Translations under genes and position numbers: made by a program
Shown: positions 24,124 to 38,214 of the stretch, one piece after another
Layout: each line of letters begins with the position of its first letter
Numbering within the stretch: the stretch's first letter is position 1
Assembly (NCBI GenBank): GCA_964019055.1
Contig: OZ025213.1
Coordinates: forward strand, 7,738,472-7,802,471
Origin: Anthopleura xanthogrammica
Lineage: Eukaryota > Cnidaria > Anthozoa > Actiniaria > Actiniidae
Reading direction: 5' to 3'
Length of the DNA: 64,000 nt
The notes under the pieces: generated by a model
What the model saw: only the letters and a program-made list of their open reading frames with translations
Database searches by the model: none
What the model was told of the DNA's origin: nothing

Positions 24124-27100
24124 CTTCCTCTAGTTTTGGTGCCCGCGCATGCGCAGCTACAAAGTTGGGCACTTTACGATTTTGGAATTTGCCAATTTTG
24201 ATCACGGAAATGGATTGCTGGCACGAGTCTACCTATACATGGTCACGTTTATCTTGTGAAAATTCGGCAGTCTTCCCCTAGTTTTGGTGCCCGCGCATGC
24301 GCAGCTACAAAGTAAGGCACTTTACGATTTTGGAATTTGCCAATTTTGATCACGGAAATGGATTGCTGGCACGATTCTACCTATACATGGTCACGTTTAT
24401 CTTGTGAAAATTCGGCAGTCTTCCTCTAGTTTTGGTGCCCGCGCATGCGCAGCTACAAAGATACGCACTTTACGATTTTGGAATTTGCCAATTTTGATCA
24501 CGGAAATGGATTGCTGGCACGATTCTACCTATACATGGTCACGTTTATCTTGTGAAAATTCGGCAGTCTTCCCCTAGTTTTGGTGCCCGCGCATGCGCAG
24601 CTACAAAGTTAGGCACTTTACGATTTTGGGATTTGCCAATTTTGATCACGGAAATGGATTGCCGGCACGATTCTACCTATACATGGTCACGTTTATCTTG
24701 TGAAAATTCGGCAGTCTTCCCCTAGTTTTGGTGCCCGCGCATGCGCAGCTACAAAGTGAGGCACTTTACGATTTTGGAATTTGCCAATTTTGATCACGGA
24801 AATGGATTGCTGGCACGATTCTACCTATACATGGTCACGTTTATCTTGTGAAAATTCGGCAGTCTTCCCCTAGTTTTGGTGCCCGCGCATGCGCAGCTAC
24901 AAAGTTAGGCACTTTACGATTTTGGAATTTGCCAATTTTGATCACGGAAATGGATTGCTGGCACGATTCTACCTATACATGGTCACGTTTATCTTGTGAA
25001 AATTCGGCAGTCTTCCTCTTGTTTTGGTGCCCGCGCATGCGCAGCTACAAAGTTGGGCACTTTACGATTTTGGAATTTGCCAATTTTGATCACGGAAATG
25101 GATTGCTGGCACGATTCTACCTATACATGGTCACGTTTATCTTGTGAAAATTCGGCAGTCTTCCTCTAGTTTTGGTGCCCGCGCATGCGCAGCTACAAAG
25201 ATACGCACTTTACGATTTTGGAATTTGCCAATTTTGATCACGGAAATGGATTGCTGGCACGATTCTACCTATACATGGTCACGTTTTTCTTGTGAAAATT
25301 CGGCAGTCTTCCCCTAGTTTTGGTGCCCGCGCATGCGCAGCTACAAAGTTAGGCACTTTACGATTTTGGGATTTGCCAATTTTGATCACGGAAATGGATT
25401 GCCGGCACGATTCTACCTATACATGGTCACGTTTATCTTGTGAAAATTCAGCAGTCTTCCCCTAGTTTTGGTGCCCGCGCATGCGCAGCTACAAAGTGAG
25501 GCACTTTACGATTTTGGAATTTGCCAATTTTGATCACGGAAATGGATTGCTGGCACGATTCTACCTATACATGGTCACGTTTATCTTGTGAAAATTCGGC
25601 AGTCTTCCCCTAGTTTTGGTGCCCGCGCATGCGCAGCTACAAAGTTAGGCACTTTACGATTTTGGAATTTGACAATTTTGATCACGGAAATCGATTGCTG
25701 GCACGATTCTACCTATACATGGTCACGTTTATCTTGTGAAAATTCGGCAGTCTTCCCCTAGTTTTTGTGCCCGCGCATGCGCAGCTACAAAGTGAAGCAC
25801 TTTACGATTTTGGAATTTGCCAATTTTGATCAGGGAAATGGATTGCTGGCACGATTCTACCTATACATGGTCACGTTTATCTTGTGAAAATTCGGCAGTC
25901 TTCCTCTAGTTTTGGTGCCCGCGCATGCGCAGCTACAAAGATACGCACTTTACGATTTTGGAATTTGCCAATTTTGATCACGGATATGGATTGCTGGCAC
26001 GATTCTACCTATACATTGTCACGTTTATCTTGTGAAAATTCAGCAGTCTTCCCCTAGTTTTGGTGCCCGCGCATGCGCAGCTACAAAGTGAGGCACTTTA
26101 CGATTTTGGAATTTGCCAATTTTGATCACGGAAATGGATTGCTGGCACGATTCTACCTATACATGGTCACGTTTATCTTGTGAAAATTCGGCAGTCTTCC
26201 CCTAGTTTTGGTGCCCGCGCATGCGCAGCTACAAAGTTAGGCACTTTACGATTTTGGAATTTGACAATTTTGATCACGGAAATGGATTGCTGGCACGATT
26301 CTACCTATACATGGTCACGTTTATCTTGTGAAAATTCGGCAGTCTTCCCCTAGTTTTGGTGCCCGCGCATGCGCAGCTACAAAGATACGCACTTTACGAT
26401 TTTGGAATTTGCCAATTTTGATCAGGGAAATGGATTGCTGGCACGATTCTACCTATACATGGTCACGTTTATCTTGTGAAAATTCGGCAGTCTTCCCCTA
26501 GTTTTGGTGCCCGCGCATGCGCAGCTACAAAGTTAGGCACTTTACGATTTTGGAATTTGACAATTTTGATCACGGAAATGGATTGCTGGCACGATTCTAC
26601 CTATACATGGTCACGTTTATCTTGTGAAAATTCGGCAGTCTTCCCCTAGTTTTGGTGCCCGCGCATGCGCAGCTACAAAGATAGGCACTTTACGATTTTG
26701 GAATTTGCCAATTTTGATCACGGAAATGGATTGCTGGCACGATTCTACCTATACATGGTCACGTTTATCTTGTGAAAATTCGGCAGTCTTCCCCTAGTTT
26801 TGGTGCCCGCACATGCGCAGCTACAAAGTGAGGCACTTTACGGTTTTGGAATTTGCCAATTTTGATCACGGAAATGGATTGCTGGCACGATTCTACCTAT
26901 ACATGGTCACGTTTATCTTGTGAAAATTCGGCAGTCTTCCCCTAGTTTTGGTGCCCGCACATGCGCAGCTACAAAGTGAGGCACTTTACGGTTTTGGAAT
27001 TTGACAATTTTGATCACGGAAATGGTTTGCTGGCACGATTCTACCTATACATGGTCACGTTTATCTTGTGAAAATTCGGCAGTCTTCCCCTAGTTTTGGT

Positions 27101-28150
27101 GCACGCGCATGTGCAGCTACAAAGTTAGGCACTTTACGATTTTGGAATTTGCCAATTTTGATCACGGAAATGGTTTGCTGGCACGATTCTACCTATACAT
27201 GGTCACGTTTATCTTGTGAAAATTCGGCAGTCTTCCTCTAGTTTTGGTGCCCGCGCATGCGCAGCTACAAAGATACGCACTTTACGATTTTGGAATTTGC
27301 CAATTTTGATCACGGAAATGGATTGCTGGCACGATTCTACCTATACATTGTCACGTTTATCTTGTGAAAATTCGGCAGTCTTCCCCTAGTTTTGGTGCCC
27401 GCGCATGCGCAGCTGCAAAGTTAGGCACTTTACGATTTTGGAATTTGCCAATTTTGATCACGGAAATGGATTGCTGGCACGATTCTGCCTATACATGGTC
27501 ACGTTTATCTTGTGAAAATTCGGCAGTCTTCCCCTAGTTTTGGTGCCCGCGCATGCGCAGCTACAAAGTGAGGCACTTTACGATTTTGGAATTTGCCAAT
27601 TTTGATCACGGAAATGGATTGCTGGCACGATTCTACCTATACATGGTCACGTTTATCTTGTGAAAATTCGGCAGTCTTCCCCTAGTTTTGGTGCCCGCGC
27701 ATGCGCAGCTACAAAGTTAGGCACTTTACGATTTTGGAATTTGACAATTTTGATCACGGAAATGGATTGCTGGCACGATTCTACCTATACATGGTCACGT
27801 TTATCTTGTGAAAATTCGGCAGTCTTCCCCTAGTTTTAGTGCCCGCGCATGCGCAGCTACAAAGTAAGGCACTTTACGATTTTGGAATTTGCCAATTTTG
27901 ATCACGGAAATGGATTGCTGGCACGATTCTACCTATACATGGTCACGTTTATCTTGTGAAAATTCGGCAGTCTTCCCCTAGTTTTGGTGCCCGCGCATGC
28001 GCAGCTACAAAGATACGCACTTTACGATTTTGGAATTTGCCAATTTTGATCAGGGAAATGGATTGCTGGCACGATTCTACCTATACATGGTCACGTTTAT
28101 CTTGTGAAAATTCGGCAGTCTTCCCCTAGTTTTGGTGCCCGCGCATGCGC

Positions 28151-29780
28151 AGCTACAAAGTTAGGCACTTTACGATTTTGGAATTTGCCAATTTTGATCA
28201 CGGAAATGGATTGCTGGCACGATTCTACCTATACATGGTCACGTTTATCTTGTGAAAATTCGGCAGTCTTCCACTAGTTTTGGTGCCCGCGCATGTGCAG
28301 CTACAAAGTAAGGCACTTTACGATTTTGGAATTTGCCAATTTTGATCACGGAAATGGATTGCTGGCACGATTCTACCTATACATGGTCACGTTTATCTTG
28401 TGAAAATTCGGCAGTCTTCCCCTAGTTTTGGTGCCCGCGCATGAGCAGCTACAAAGTTAGGCACTTTACGATTTTGGAATTTGCCAATTTTGATCACGGA
28501 AATGGATTGCTGGCACGATTCTACCTATACATGGTCACGTTTATCTTGTGAAAATTCGGCAGTCTTCCTCTAGTTTTGGTGCCCGCGCATGCGCAGCTAC
28601 AAAGATACGCACTTTACGATTTTGGAATTTGCCAATTTTGATCACGGAAATGGATTGCTGGCACGATTCTACCTATACATGGTCACGTTTATCTTGTGAA
28701 AATTCGGCAGTCTTCCTCTAGTTTTGGTGCCCGCGCATGCGCAGCTACAAAGATACGCACTTTACGATTTTGGAATTTGACAATTTTGATCACGGAAATG
28801 GATTGCTGGCACGATTCTACCTATACATGGTCACGTTTATCTTGTGAAAATTCGGCAGTCTTCCTCTAGTTTTGGTGCCCGCGCATGCGCAGCTACAAAG
28901 ATACGCACTTTACGATTTTGGAATTTGCCAATTTTGATCACGGAAATGGATTGCTGGCACGATTCTACCTATACATTGTCACGTTTATCTTGTGAAAATT
29001 CGGCAGTCTTCCCCTAGTTTTGGTGCCCGCGCATGCGCACCTGCAAAGTTAGGCACTTTACGATTTTGGAATTTGCCAATTTTGATCACGGAAATGGATT
29101 GCTGGCACGATTCTACCTATACATGGTCACGTTTATCTTGTGAAAATTCGGCAGTCTTCCACTAGTTTTGGTGCCCGCGCATGTGCAGCTACAAAGTAAG
29201 GCACTTTACGATTTTGGAATTTGCCAATTTTGATCACGGAAATGGATTGCTGGCACGATTCTACCTATACATGGTCACGTTTATCTTGTGAAAATTCGGC
29301 AGTCTTCCCCTAGTTTTGGTGCCCGCGCATGAGCAGCTACAAAGTTAGGCACTTTACGATTTTGGAATTTGCCAATTTTGATCACGGAAATGGATTGCTG
29401 GCACGATTCTACCTATACATGGTCACGTTTATCTTGTGAAAATTCGGCAGTCTTCCTCTAGTTTTGGTGCCCGCGCATGCGCAGCTACAAAGATACGCAC
29501 TTTACGATTTTGGAATTTGCCAATTTTGATCACGGAAATGGATTGCTGGCACGATTCTACCTATACATGGTCACGTTTACCTTGTGAAAATTCGGCAGTC
29601 TTCCCCTAGTTTTGGTGCCCGCGCATGCGCAGCTACAATGTAAGGCACTTTACGATTTTTTAATTTGCCAATTTTGATCACGGAAATGGATTGCTGGCAC
29701 GATTCTATCTATAAATGGTCACGTTTATCTTGTGAAAATTCGGCAGTCTTCCTCTAGTTTTGGTGCCCGCGCATGCGCAG
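28151..29780 (-). repeat. 6-monomer higher-order repeat, 888 bp, about 1.8 copies
   Basis: Copy 1 is 28151-29038 and copy 2 starts at 29039. Markers are CCACTAG with GCATGTGCAG (28271, 29159), then GCATGAGCAG (about 28440, 29328), then CCTCTAG units with GATACGC. The left arm has these markers only once (GCTCATGCGC at 13178, GCACATGCGC and ACTAGTGG at 13326-13354). The duplication therefore arose on the right after the arms separated, or one copy was lost on the left. Confidence 0.85.
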
Positions 29781-30518
29781 CTACAAAGATACGCACTTTA
29801 CGATTTTGGAATTTGCCAATTTTGATCACGGAAATGGATTGCTGGCACGATTCTACCTATACATGGTCACGTTTATCTTGTGAAAATTCGGCAGTCTTCC
29901 TCTAGTTTTGGTGCCCGCGCATGCGCAGCTACAAAGTTAGGCACTTTACGATTTTGGAATTTGACAATTTTGATCACGGAAATCGATTCCTTGCACGATT
30001 CTACCTATACATGGTCACGTTTATCTTGTGAAAATTCGGCAGTCTTCCCCTAGTTTTGGTGCCCGCGCATGCGCAGCTACAAAGTGAGGCACTTTACGAT
30101 TTTGGAATTTGCCAATTTTTATCACGGAAATGGATTGCTGGCACGATTCTACCTATACATGGTAACGTTTATCTTTTGAAAATTCGGTAGTCTTCACCTA
30201 GTTTTGGTGCCCGCGCATGCGCAGCTACAAAGTTAGGCACTTTACGATTTTGGAATTTGCCAATTTTGATCACGGAAATGGATTGCTGGCACGATTCTAC
30301 CTATACATGGTCACGTTTATCTTGTGAAAATTCGGCAGTCTTCCTCTAGTTTTGGTGCCCGCGCATGCGCAGCTACAAAGTTAGGCACTTTACGATTTTG
30401 GAATTTGACAATTTTGATCACGGAAATGGATTGCTGGCACGATTCTACCTATACATGGTCACGTTTATCTTGTGAAAATTCGGCAGTCTTCCCCTAGTTT
30501 TGGTGCCCGCGCATGCGC

Positions 30519-31998
30519 AGCTACAAAGTAAGGCACTTTACGATTTAAGAATTTGCCAATTTTGATCACGGAAATGGATTGCTGGCACGATTCTACCTAT
30601 ACATGGTCACGTTTATCTTAAGAAAATTCGGCAGTCTTCCCCTAGTTTTGTTTCCCGCGCATGCGCAGCTACAAAGATAGGCACTTTACGATTTTGGAAT
30701 TTGCCAATTTTGATCACGGAAATGGATTGCTGGCACGATTCTACCTATACATGGTCACGTTTATCTTGTGAAAATTCGGCAGTCTTCCCCTAGTTTTGGT
30801 GTACGCGCATGCGCAGCTACAAAGTTAGGCACTTTACGATTTTGGAATCTGCCAATTTTGATCACGGAAATGGATTGCTGGCACGATTCTACCTATATAT
30901 GGTCACGTTTATCTTGTGAAAATTCGGCAGTCTTCCCCTAGTTTTGGTGTCCGCGCATGCGCAGCTACAAAGTTAGGCACTTTACGATTTTGGAATTTGC
31001 CAATTTTGATCACGGAAATGGATTGCTGGCACGATTCTACCTATACATGGTCACGTTTATCTTGTGAAAATTCGGCAGTCTTCCCCTAGTTTTGGTGCCC
31101 GCGCACGCGCAGCTACAAAGATACGCACTTTACGATTTTGGAATTTGCCAATTTTGATCACGCAAATGGATTGCTGGCACGATTCTACCTATACATGGTC
31201 ACGTTTATCTTGTGAAAATTCGGCAGTCTTCCCCTAGTTTTGGTGCCCGCGCATGCGCAGCTACAAAGTAAGGCACTTTACGATTTAAGAATTTGCCAAT
31301 TTTGATCACGGAAATGGATTGCTGGCACGATTCTACCTATACATGGTCACGTTTATCTTAAGAAAATTCGGCAGTCTTCCCCTAGTTTTGTTTCCCGCGC
31401 ATGCGCAGCTACAAAGATAGGCACTTTACGATTTTGGAATTTGCCAATTTTGATCACGGAAATGGATTGCTGGCACGATTCTACCTATACATGGTCACGT
31501 TTATCTTGTGAAAATTCGGCAGTCTTCCCCTAGTTTTGGTGTACGCGCATGCGCAGCTACAAAGTTAGGCACTTTACGATTTTGGAATCTGCCAATTTTG
31601 ATCACGGAAATGGATTGCTGGCACGATTCTACCTATATATGGTCACGTTTATCTTGTGAAAATTCGGCAGTCTTCCCCTAGTTTTGGTGTCCGCGCATGC
31701 GCAGCTACAAAGTTAGGCACTTTACGATTTTGGAATTTGCCAATTTTGATCACGGAAATGGATTGCTGGCACGATTCTACCTATACATGGTCACGTTTAT
31801 CTTGTGAAAATTCGGCAGTCTTCCCCTAGTTTTGGTGCCCGCGCACGCGCAGCTACAAAGATACGCACTTTACGATTTTGGAATTTGCCAATTTTGATCA
31901 CGCAAATGGATTGCTGGCACGATTCTACCTATACATGGTCACGTTTATCTTGTGAAAATTCGGCAGTCTTCCCCTAGTTTTGGTGTACGCGCATGCGC
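30519..31998 (-). repeat. 5-monomer higher-order repeat, 740 bp, two copies
   Basis: Copies 30519-31258 and 31259-31998 look identical by eye, so this is one of the youngest duplications here. Order: GATTTAAGAATTTG with CTTAAGAAAATTC; TTTGTTTCCCGCGC with GATAGGC; GTGTACGCGC with GGAATCTGCC and CTATATATGG; GTGTCCGCGC; and GCGCACGCGCAG with CACGCAAATGG. A partial third copy (GTGTACGCGC, GGAATCTGCC but CTATACATGG) follows at about 31.98-32.10 kb. The left-arm counterparts lie near 11.9 and 12.8 kb, six monomers apart. Confidence 0.92.
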
Positions 31999-33626
31999 AG
32001 CTACAAAGTTAGGCACTTTACGATTTTGGAATCTGCCAATTTTGATCACGGAAATGGATTGCTGGCACGATTCTACCTATACATGGTCACGTTTATCTTG
32101 TGAAAATTCGGCAGTCTTCCCCTAGTTTTGGTGCCCGCGCATGCGCAGCTACAAAGTTAGGCACTTTACGATTTTGGAATTTGACAATTTTGATCACGGA
32201 AATCGATTCCTTGCACGATTCTACCCATACATGGTCACGTTTATCTTGTGAAAATTCGGCAGTCTTCCCCTAGTTTTGGTGCCCGCGCATGCGCAGCTAC
32301 AAAGATACGCACTTTAAGATTTTGGAATTTGCCAATTTTTATCACGGAAATGGATTGCTGGCACGATTCTACCTATACATGGTAACGTTTATCTTTTGAA
32401 AATTCGGTAGTCTTCACCTAGTTTTGGTGCCCGCGCATGCGCAGCTACAAAGTTAGGCACTTTACGATTTTGGAATTTGACAATTTTGATCACGGAAATG
32501 GATTGCTGGCACGATTCTACCTATACATGGTCACGTTTATCTTGTGAAAATTCGGCAGTCTTCCCCTAGTTTTGGTGCCCGCGCATGCGCAGCTACAAAG
32601 TTAGGCACTTTACGATTTTGGAATTTGCCAATTTTGATCACGGAAATGGATTGCTGGCACGATTCTACCTATACATGGTCACGTTTATCTTGTGAAAATT
32701 CGGCAGTCTTCCCCTAGTTTTGGTGCCCGCGCATGCGCAGCTACAAAGTAAGGCACTTTACGATTTTAGAATTTGCCAATTTTGATCACGGAAATGGATT
32801 GCTGGCACGATTCTACCTATACATGGTCACGTTTATCTTAAGAAAATTCGGCAGTCTTCCCCTAGTTTTGTTTCCCGCGCATGCGCAGCTACAAAGATAG
32901 GCACTTTACGATTTTGGAATTTGCCAATTTTGATCACGGAAATGGATTGCTGGCACGATTCTACCTATACATGGTCACGTTTGTCTTGTAAAAATTCGGC
33001 AGTCTTCCCCTAGTTTTGGTGCCCGCGCATGCGCAGCTACAAAGATACGCACTTTACGATTTTGGAATTTGCCAATTTTGATCACGGAAATGGATTGCTG
33101 GCACGATTCTACCTATACATGGTCACGTTTATCTTGTGAAAATTCGGCAGTCTTCCCCTAGTTTTGGTGCCCGCGCATGCGCAGCTACAAAGTTAGGCAC
33201 TTTACGATTTTGGAATTTTCCAATTTTGATCACGGAAATGGATTGCTGGCACGATTCTACCTATACATGGTCACGTTTATCTTGTGAAAATTCGGCAGTC
33301 TTCCCCTAGTTTTGGTGCCCGCGCATGCGCAGCTACAAAGATAGGAACTTGAAGATTTTGGAATTTGCCAATTTTGATAACGGAATAGGATTGCTGGCAC
33401 GATTCTACCTATACATGGTCACGTTTACCTTGTGAAAATTCGGCAGTCTTCCTCTAGTTTTGGTGCCCGCGCATGCGCAGCTACAAAGATACGCACTTTA
33501 CGATTTTGGAATTTGACAATTTTGATCACGGAAATGGATTGCTGGCACGATTCTACCTATACATGGTCACGTTTATCTTGTGAAAATTCGGCAGTCTTCC
33601 CCTAGTTTTGGTGCCCGCGCATGCGC

Positions 33627-34514
33627 AGCTACAAAGTTAGGCACTTTACGATTTTGGAATTTGCCAATTTTAATCACGGAAATGGATTGCTGGCACGATT
33701 CTACCTATACATGGTCACGTTTATCTTGTGAAAATTCGGCAGTCTTCCCCTAGTTTTGGTGCCCGCGCATGCGCAGCTACAAAGTGAGGCACTTTACGAT
33801 TTTGGAATTTGCAAATTTTGATCACGGTAATGGATTGCTGGCACGATTCTACCTATACATGGTCACGTTTATCTTTTGAAAATTCGGCAGTCTTCCCCTA
33901 GTTTTGGTGCCCGCGCATGCGCAGCTACAAAGTTAGGCACTTTAAGATTTTGGAATTTGCCAATTTTGATCATGGAAATGGATTGCTGGCACGATTCTAC
34001 CTATATATGGTCACGTTTATCTTGTGAAAATTCGGCAGTCTTCCCCTAGTTTTGGTGCCCGCGCATGCGCAGCTACAAAGTTAGGCACTTTACGATTTTG
34101 GAATTTGCCAATTTTAATCACGGAAATGGATTGCTGGCACGATTCTACCTATACATGGTCACGTTTATCTTGTGAAAATTCGGCAGTCTTCCCCTAGTTT
34201 TGGTGCCCGCGCATGCGCAGCTACAAAGTGAGGCACTTTACGATTTTGGAATTTGCAAATTTTGATCACGGTAATGGATTGCTGGCACGATTCTACCTAT
34301 ACATGGTCACGTTTATCTTTTGAAAATTCGGCAGTCTTCCCCTAGTTTTGGTGCCCGCGCATGCGCAGCTACAAAGTTAGGCACTTTAAGATTTTGGAAT
34401 TTGCCAATTTTGATCACGGAAATGGATTGCTGGCACGATTCTACCTATATATGGTCACGTTTATCTTGTGAAAATTCGGCAGTCTTCCCCTAGTTTTGGT
34501 GCACGCGCATTTGC
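33627..34514 (-). repeat. 3-monomer higher-order repeat, 444 bp, two copies
   Basis: Copies 33627-34070 and 34071-34514. Units: GTTAGGC with TTTTAATCACGG; GTGAGGC with CACGGTAATGG and CTTTTGAAAATTC; and GTTAGGCACTTTAAG with CTATATATGG. Copy 1 has a private CATGGAAAT near 33971. The paralogous stretch at 46.79-47.24 kb has only one copy, so this duplication is younger than the 13-kb segmental duplication, or was lost there. Confidence 0.9.
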
Positions 34515-37500
34515 AGCTACAAAGATACGCACTTTACGATTTTGGAATTTGTCAATTTTGATCACGGAAATGGATTGCTGGCACGATTCTACCTATACAT
34601 GGTCACGTTTATCTTGTGAAAATTCGGCAGTCTTCCCCTAGTTTTGGTGCCCGCGCATGCGCAGCTACAAAGTGAGGCACTTTACGATTTTGGAATTTGC
34701 CAATTTTGATCACGGAAATGGATTGCTGGCACGATTCTACCTATACATGGTCACGTTTATCTTGTGAAAATTCGGCAGTCTTCCCCTAGTTTTGGTGCCC
34801 GCGCATGCGCAGCTACAAAGTTAGGCACTTTACGATTTTGGAATTTGCCAATTTTAATCACGGAAATGGATTGCTGGCACGATTCTACCTATACATGGTC
34901 ACGTTTATCTTGTGAAAATTCGGCAGTCTTCCCCTAGTTTTGGTGCCCGCGCTGGCGCAGCTACAAAGTGAGGCACTTTACGATTTTTGAATTTGCAAAT
35001 TTTGATCACGGAAATGGATTGCTGGCACGATTCTACCTATACATGGTCACGTTTATCTTTTGAAAATTCGGCAGTCTTCCCCTAGTTTTGGTGCCCGCGC
35101 ATGCGCAGCTACAAAGTTAGGCACTTTAAGATTTTGGAATTTGCCAATTTTGATCACGGAAATGGATTGCTGGCACGATTCTACCTATACATGGTCACGT
35201 TTATCTTGTGAAAATTCGGCAGTCTTCCCCTAGTTTTGGTGCCCGCGCATGCGCAGCTACAAAGTAAGGCACTTTACGATTTTGGAATTTGTCAATTTTG
35301 ATCACGGAAATGGATTGCTGGCACGATTCTACCTATACATGGTCACGTTTATCTTGTGAAAATTCGGCAGTCTTCCCCTAGTTTTGGTGCCCGCGCATGC
35401 GCAGCTACAAAGTTAGGCACTTTACGATTTTGGAATTTGCCAATTTTGATCACGGAAATCGATTCCTTGCACGATTCTACCTATACAAGGTCACGTTTAT
35501 CTTGTGAAAATTCGGCAGTCTTCCCCTAGTTTTGGTGCCCGCGCATGCGCAGCTACAAAGTAAGGCACTTTACGATTTTGGAATTTGTCAATTTTGATCA
35601 CGGAAATGGATTGCTGGCACGATTCTACCTATACATGGTCACGTTAATCTTGTGAAAATTCGGCAGTCTTCCCCTAGTTTTGGTGCCCGCGCATGCGCAG
35701 CTACAAAGTGAGGCACTTTACAATTTTTGAATTTGCCAATTTTAATCACGGAAATGGATTGCTGGCACGATTCTACCTATACATGGTCACGTTTATCTTT
35801 TGAAAATTCGGCAGTCTTCCCCTAGTTTTGGTGCCCGCGCATGCGCAGCTACAAAGTTAGGCACTTTACGATTTTGGAATTTGACAATTTTGATCACGGA
35901 AATGGATTGCTGGCACGATTCTACCTATACATGGTCACGTTAATCTTGTGAAAATTCGGCAGTCTTCCCCTAGTTTTGGTGCCCGCGCATGCGCAGCTAC
36001 AAAGTGAGGCACTTTACGATTTTGGAATTTGCCAATTTTGATCACGGAAATGGATTGCTGGCACGATTCTACCTATACATGGTCACGTTTATCTTGTGAA
36101 AATTCGGCAGTCTTCCCCTAGTTTTGGTGCCCGCGCATGCGCAGCTACAAAGTTAGGCACTTTACGATTTTGGAATTTGCAAATTTTGATCACGGAAATG
36201 GATTGCTGGCACGATTCTACCTATACATGGTCACGTTTATCTTGTGAAAATTCGGCAGTCTTCCCCTAGTTTTGGTGCCCGCGCATGCGCAGCTACAAAG
36301 TGAGGCACTTTACGATTTTTGAATTTGCAAATTTTGATCACGGAAATGGATTGCTGGCACGATTCTACCTATACATGGTCACGTTTATCTTTTGCAAATT
36401 CGGCAGTCTTCCCCTAGTTTTGGTGCCCGCGCATGCGCAGCTACAAAGTGAGGCACTTTACAATTTTTGAATTTGCCAATTTTAATCACGGAAATGGATT
36501 GCTGGCACGATTCTACCTATACATGGTCACGTTTATCTTTTGAAAATTCGGCAGTCTTCCCCTAGTTTTGGTGCCCGCGCATGCGCAGCTACAAAGTTAG
36601 GCACTTTACGATTTTGGAATTTGACAATTTTGATCACGGAAATGGATTGCTGGCACGATTCTACCTATACATGGTCACGTTAATCTTGTGAAAATTCGGC
36701 AGTCTTCCCCTAGTTTTGGTGCCCGCGCATGCTCAGCTACAAAGTTAGGCACTTTACGATTTTGGAATTTGCCAATGTTGATCACGAAAATGGATTGCTG
36801 GCACGATTCTACCTATACATGGTCACGTTTATCTTGTGAAAATTCGGCAGTCTTCCCCTAGTTTTGGTGCCCGCGCATGCGCAGCTACAAAGTTAGGCAC
36901 TTTACGATTTTGGAATTTGACAATTTTGATCACGGAAATGGATTGCTGGCACGATTCTACCTATACATGGTCACGTTAATCTTGTGAAAATTCGGCAGTC
37001 TTCCCCTAGTTTTGGTGCCCGCGCATGCGCAGCTACAAAGTTAGGCACTTTACGATTTTGGAATTTGCCAATGTTGATCACGGAAATGGATTGCTGGCAC
37101 GATTCTACCTATACATGGTCACGTTTATCTTGTGAAAATTCGGCAGTCTTCCCCTAGTTTTGGTGCCCGCGCATGCGCAGCTACAAAGTGAGGCACTTTA
37201 CGATTTTTGAATTTGCAAATTTTGATCACGGAAATGGATTGCTGGCACGATTCTACCTATACATGGTCACGTTTATCTTGTGAAAATTCGGCAGTCTTCC
37301 CCTAGTTTTGGTGCCCGCGCATGCGCAGCTACAAAGTGAGGCACTTTACGATTTTGGAATTTGCCAATTTTGATCACGGAAATGGATTGCTGGCACGATT
37401 CTACCTATACATGGTCACGTTTATCTTGTGAAAATTCGGCAGTCTTCCCCTAGTTTTGGTGCCCGCGCATGCGCAGCTACAAAGTTAGGCACTTTACGAT

Positions 37501-38214
37501 TTTGGAATTTGCCAATTTTAATCACGGAAATGGATTGCTGGCACCATTCTACCTATACATGGTCACGTTTATCTTTTGAAAATTCGGCAGTCTTCCCCTA
37601 GTTTTGGTGCCCGCGCATGCGCAGCTACAAAGTTAGGCACTTTAAGATTTTGGAATTTGCCAATTTTGATCACGGAAATGGATTGCTGGCACGATTCTAC
37701 CTATACATGGTCACGTTTATCTTGTGAAAATTCGGCAGTCTTCCCCTAGTTTTGGTGCCCGCGCATGCGCAGCTACAAAGTGAGGCACTTTACGATTTTG
37801 GAATTTGACAATTTTGATCACGGAAATGGATTGCTGGCACGATTCTACCTATACATGGTCACGTTTATCTTGTGAAAATTCGGCAGTCTTCCCCTAGTTT
37901 TGGTGCCCGCGCATGCGCAGCTACAAAGTTAGGCACTTTTCGATTTTGGAATTTGCCAATTTTAATCACGGAAATGGATTGCTGGCACGATTCTACCTAT
38001 ACATGGTCACGTTTATCTTTTGAAAATTCGGCAGTCTTCCCCTAGTTTTGGTGCCCGCGCATGCGCAGCTACAAAGTTAGGCACTTTAAGATTTTGGAAT
38101 TTGCCAATTTTGATCACGGAAATGGATTGCTGGCACGATTCTACCTATACATGGTCACGTTTATCTTGTGAAAATTCGGCAGTCTTCCCCTAGTTTTGGT
38201 GCCCGCGCATGCGC

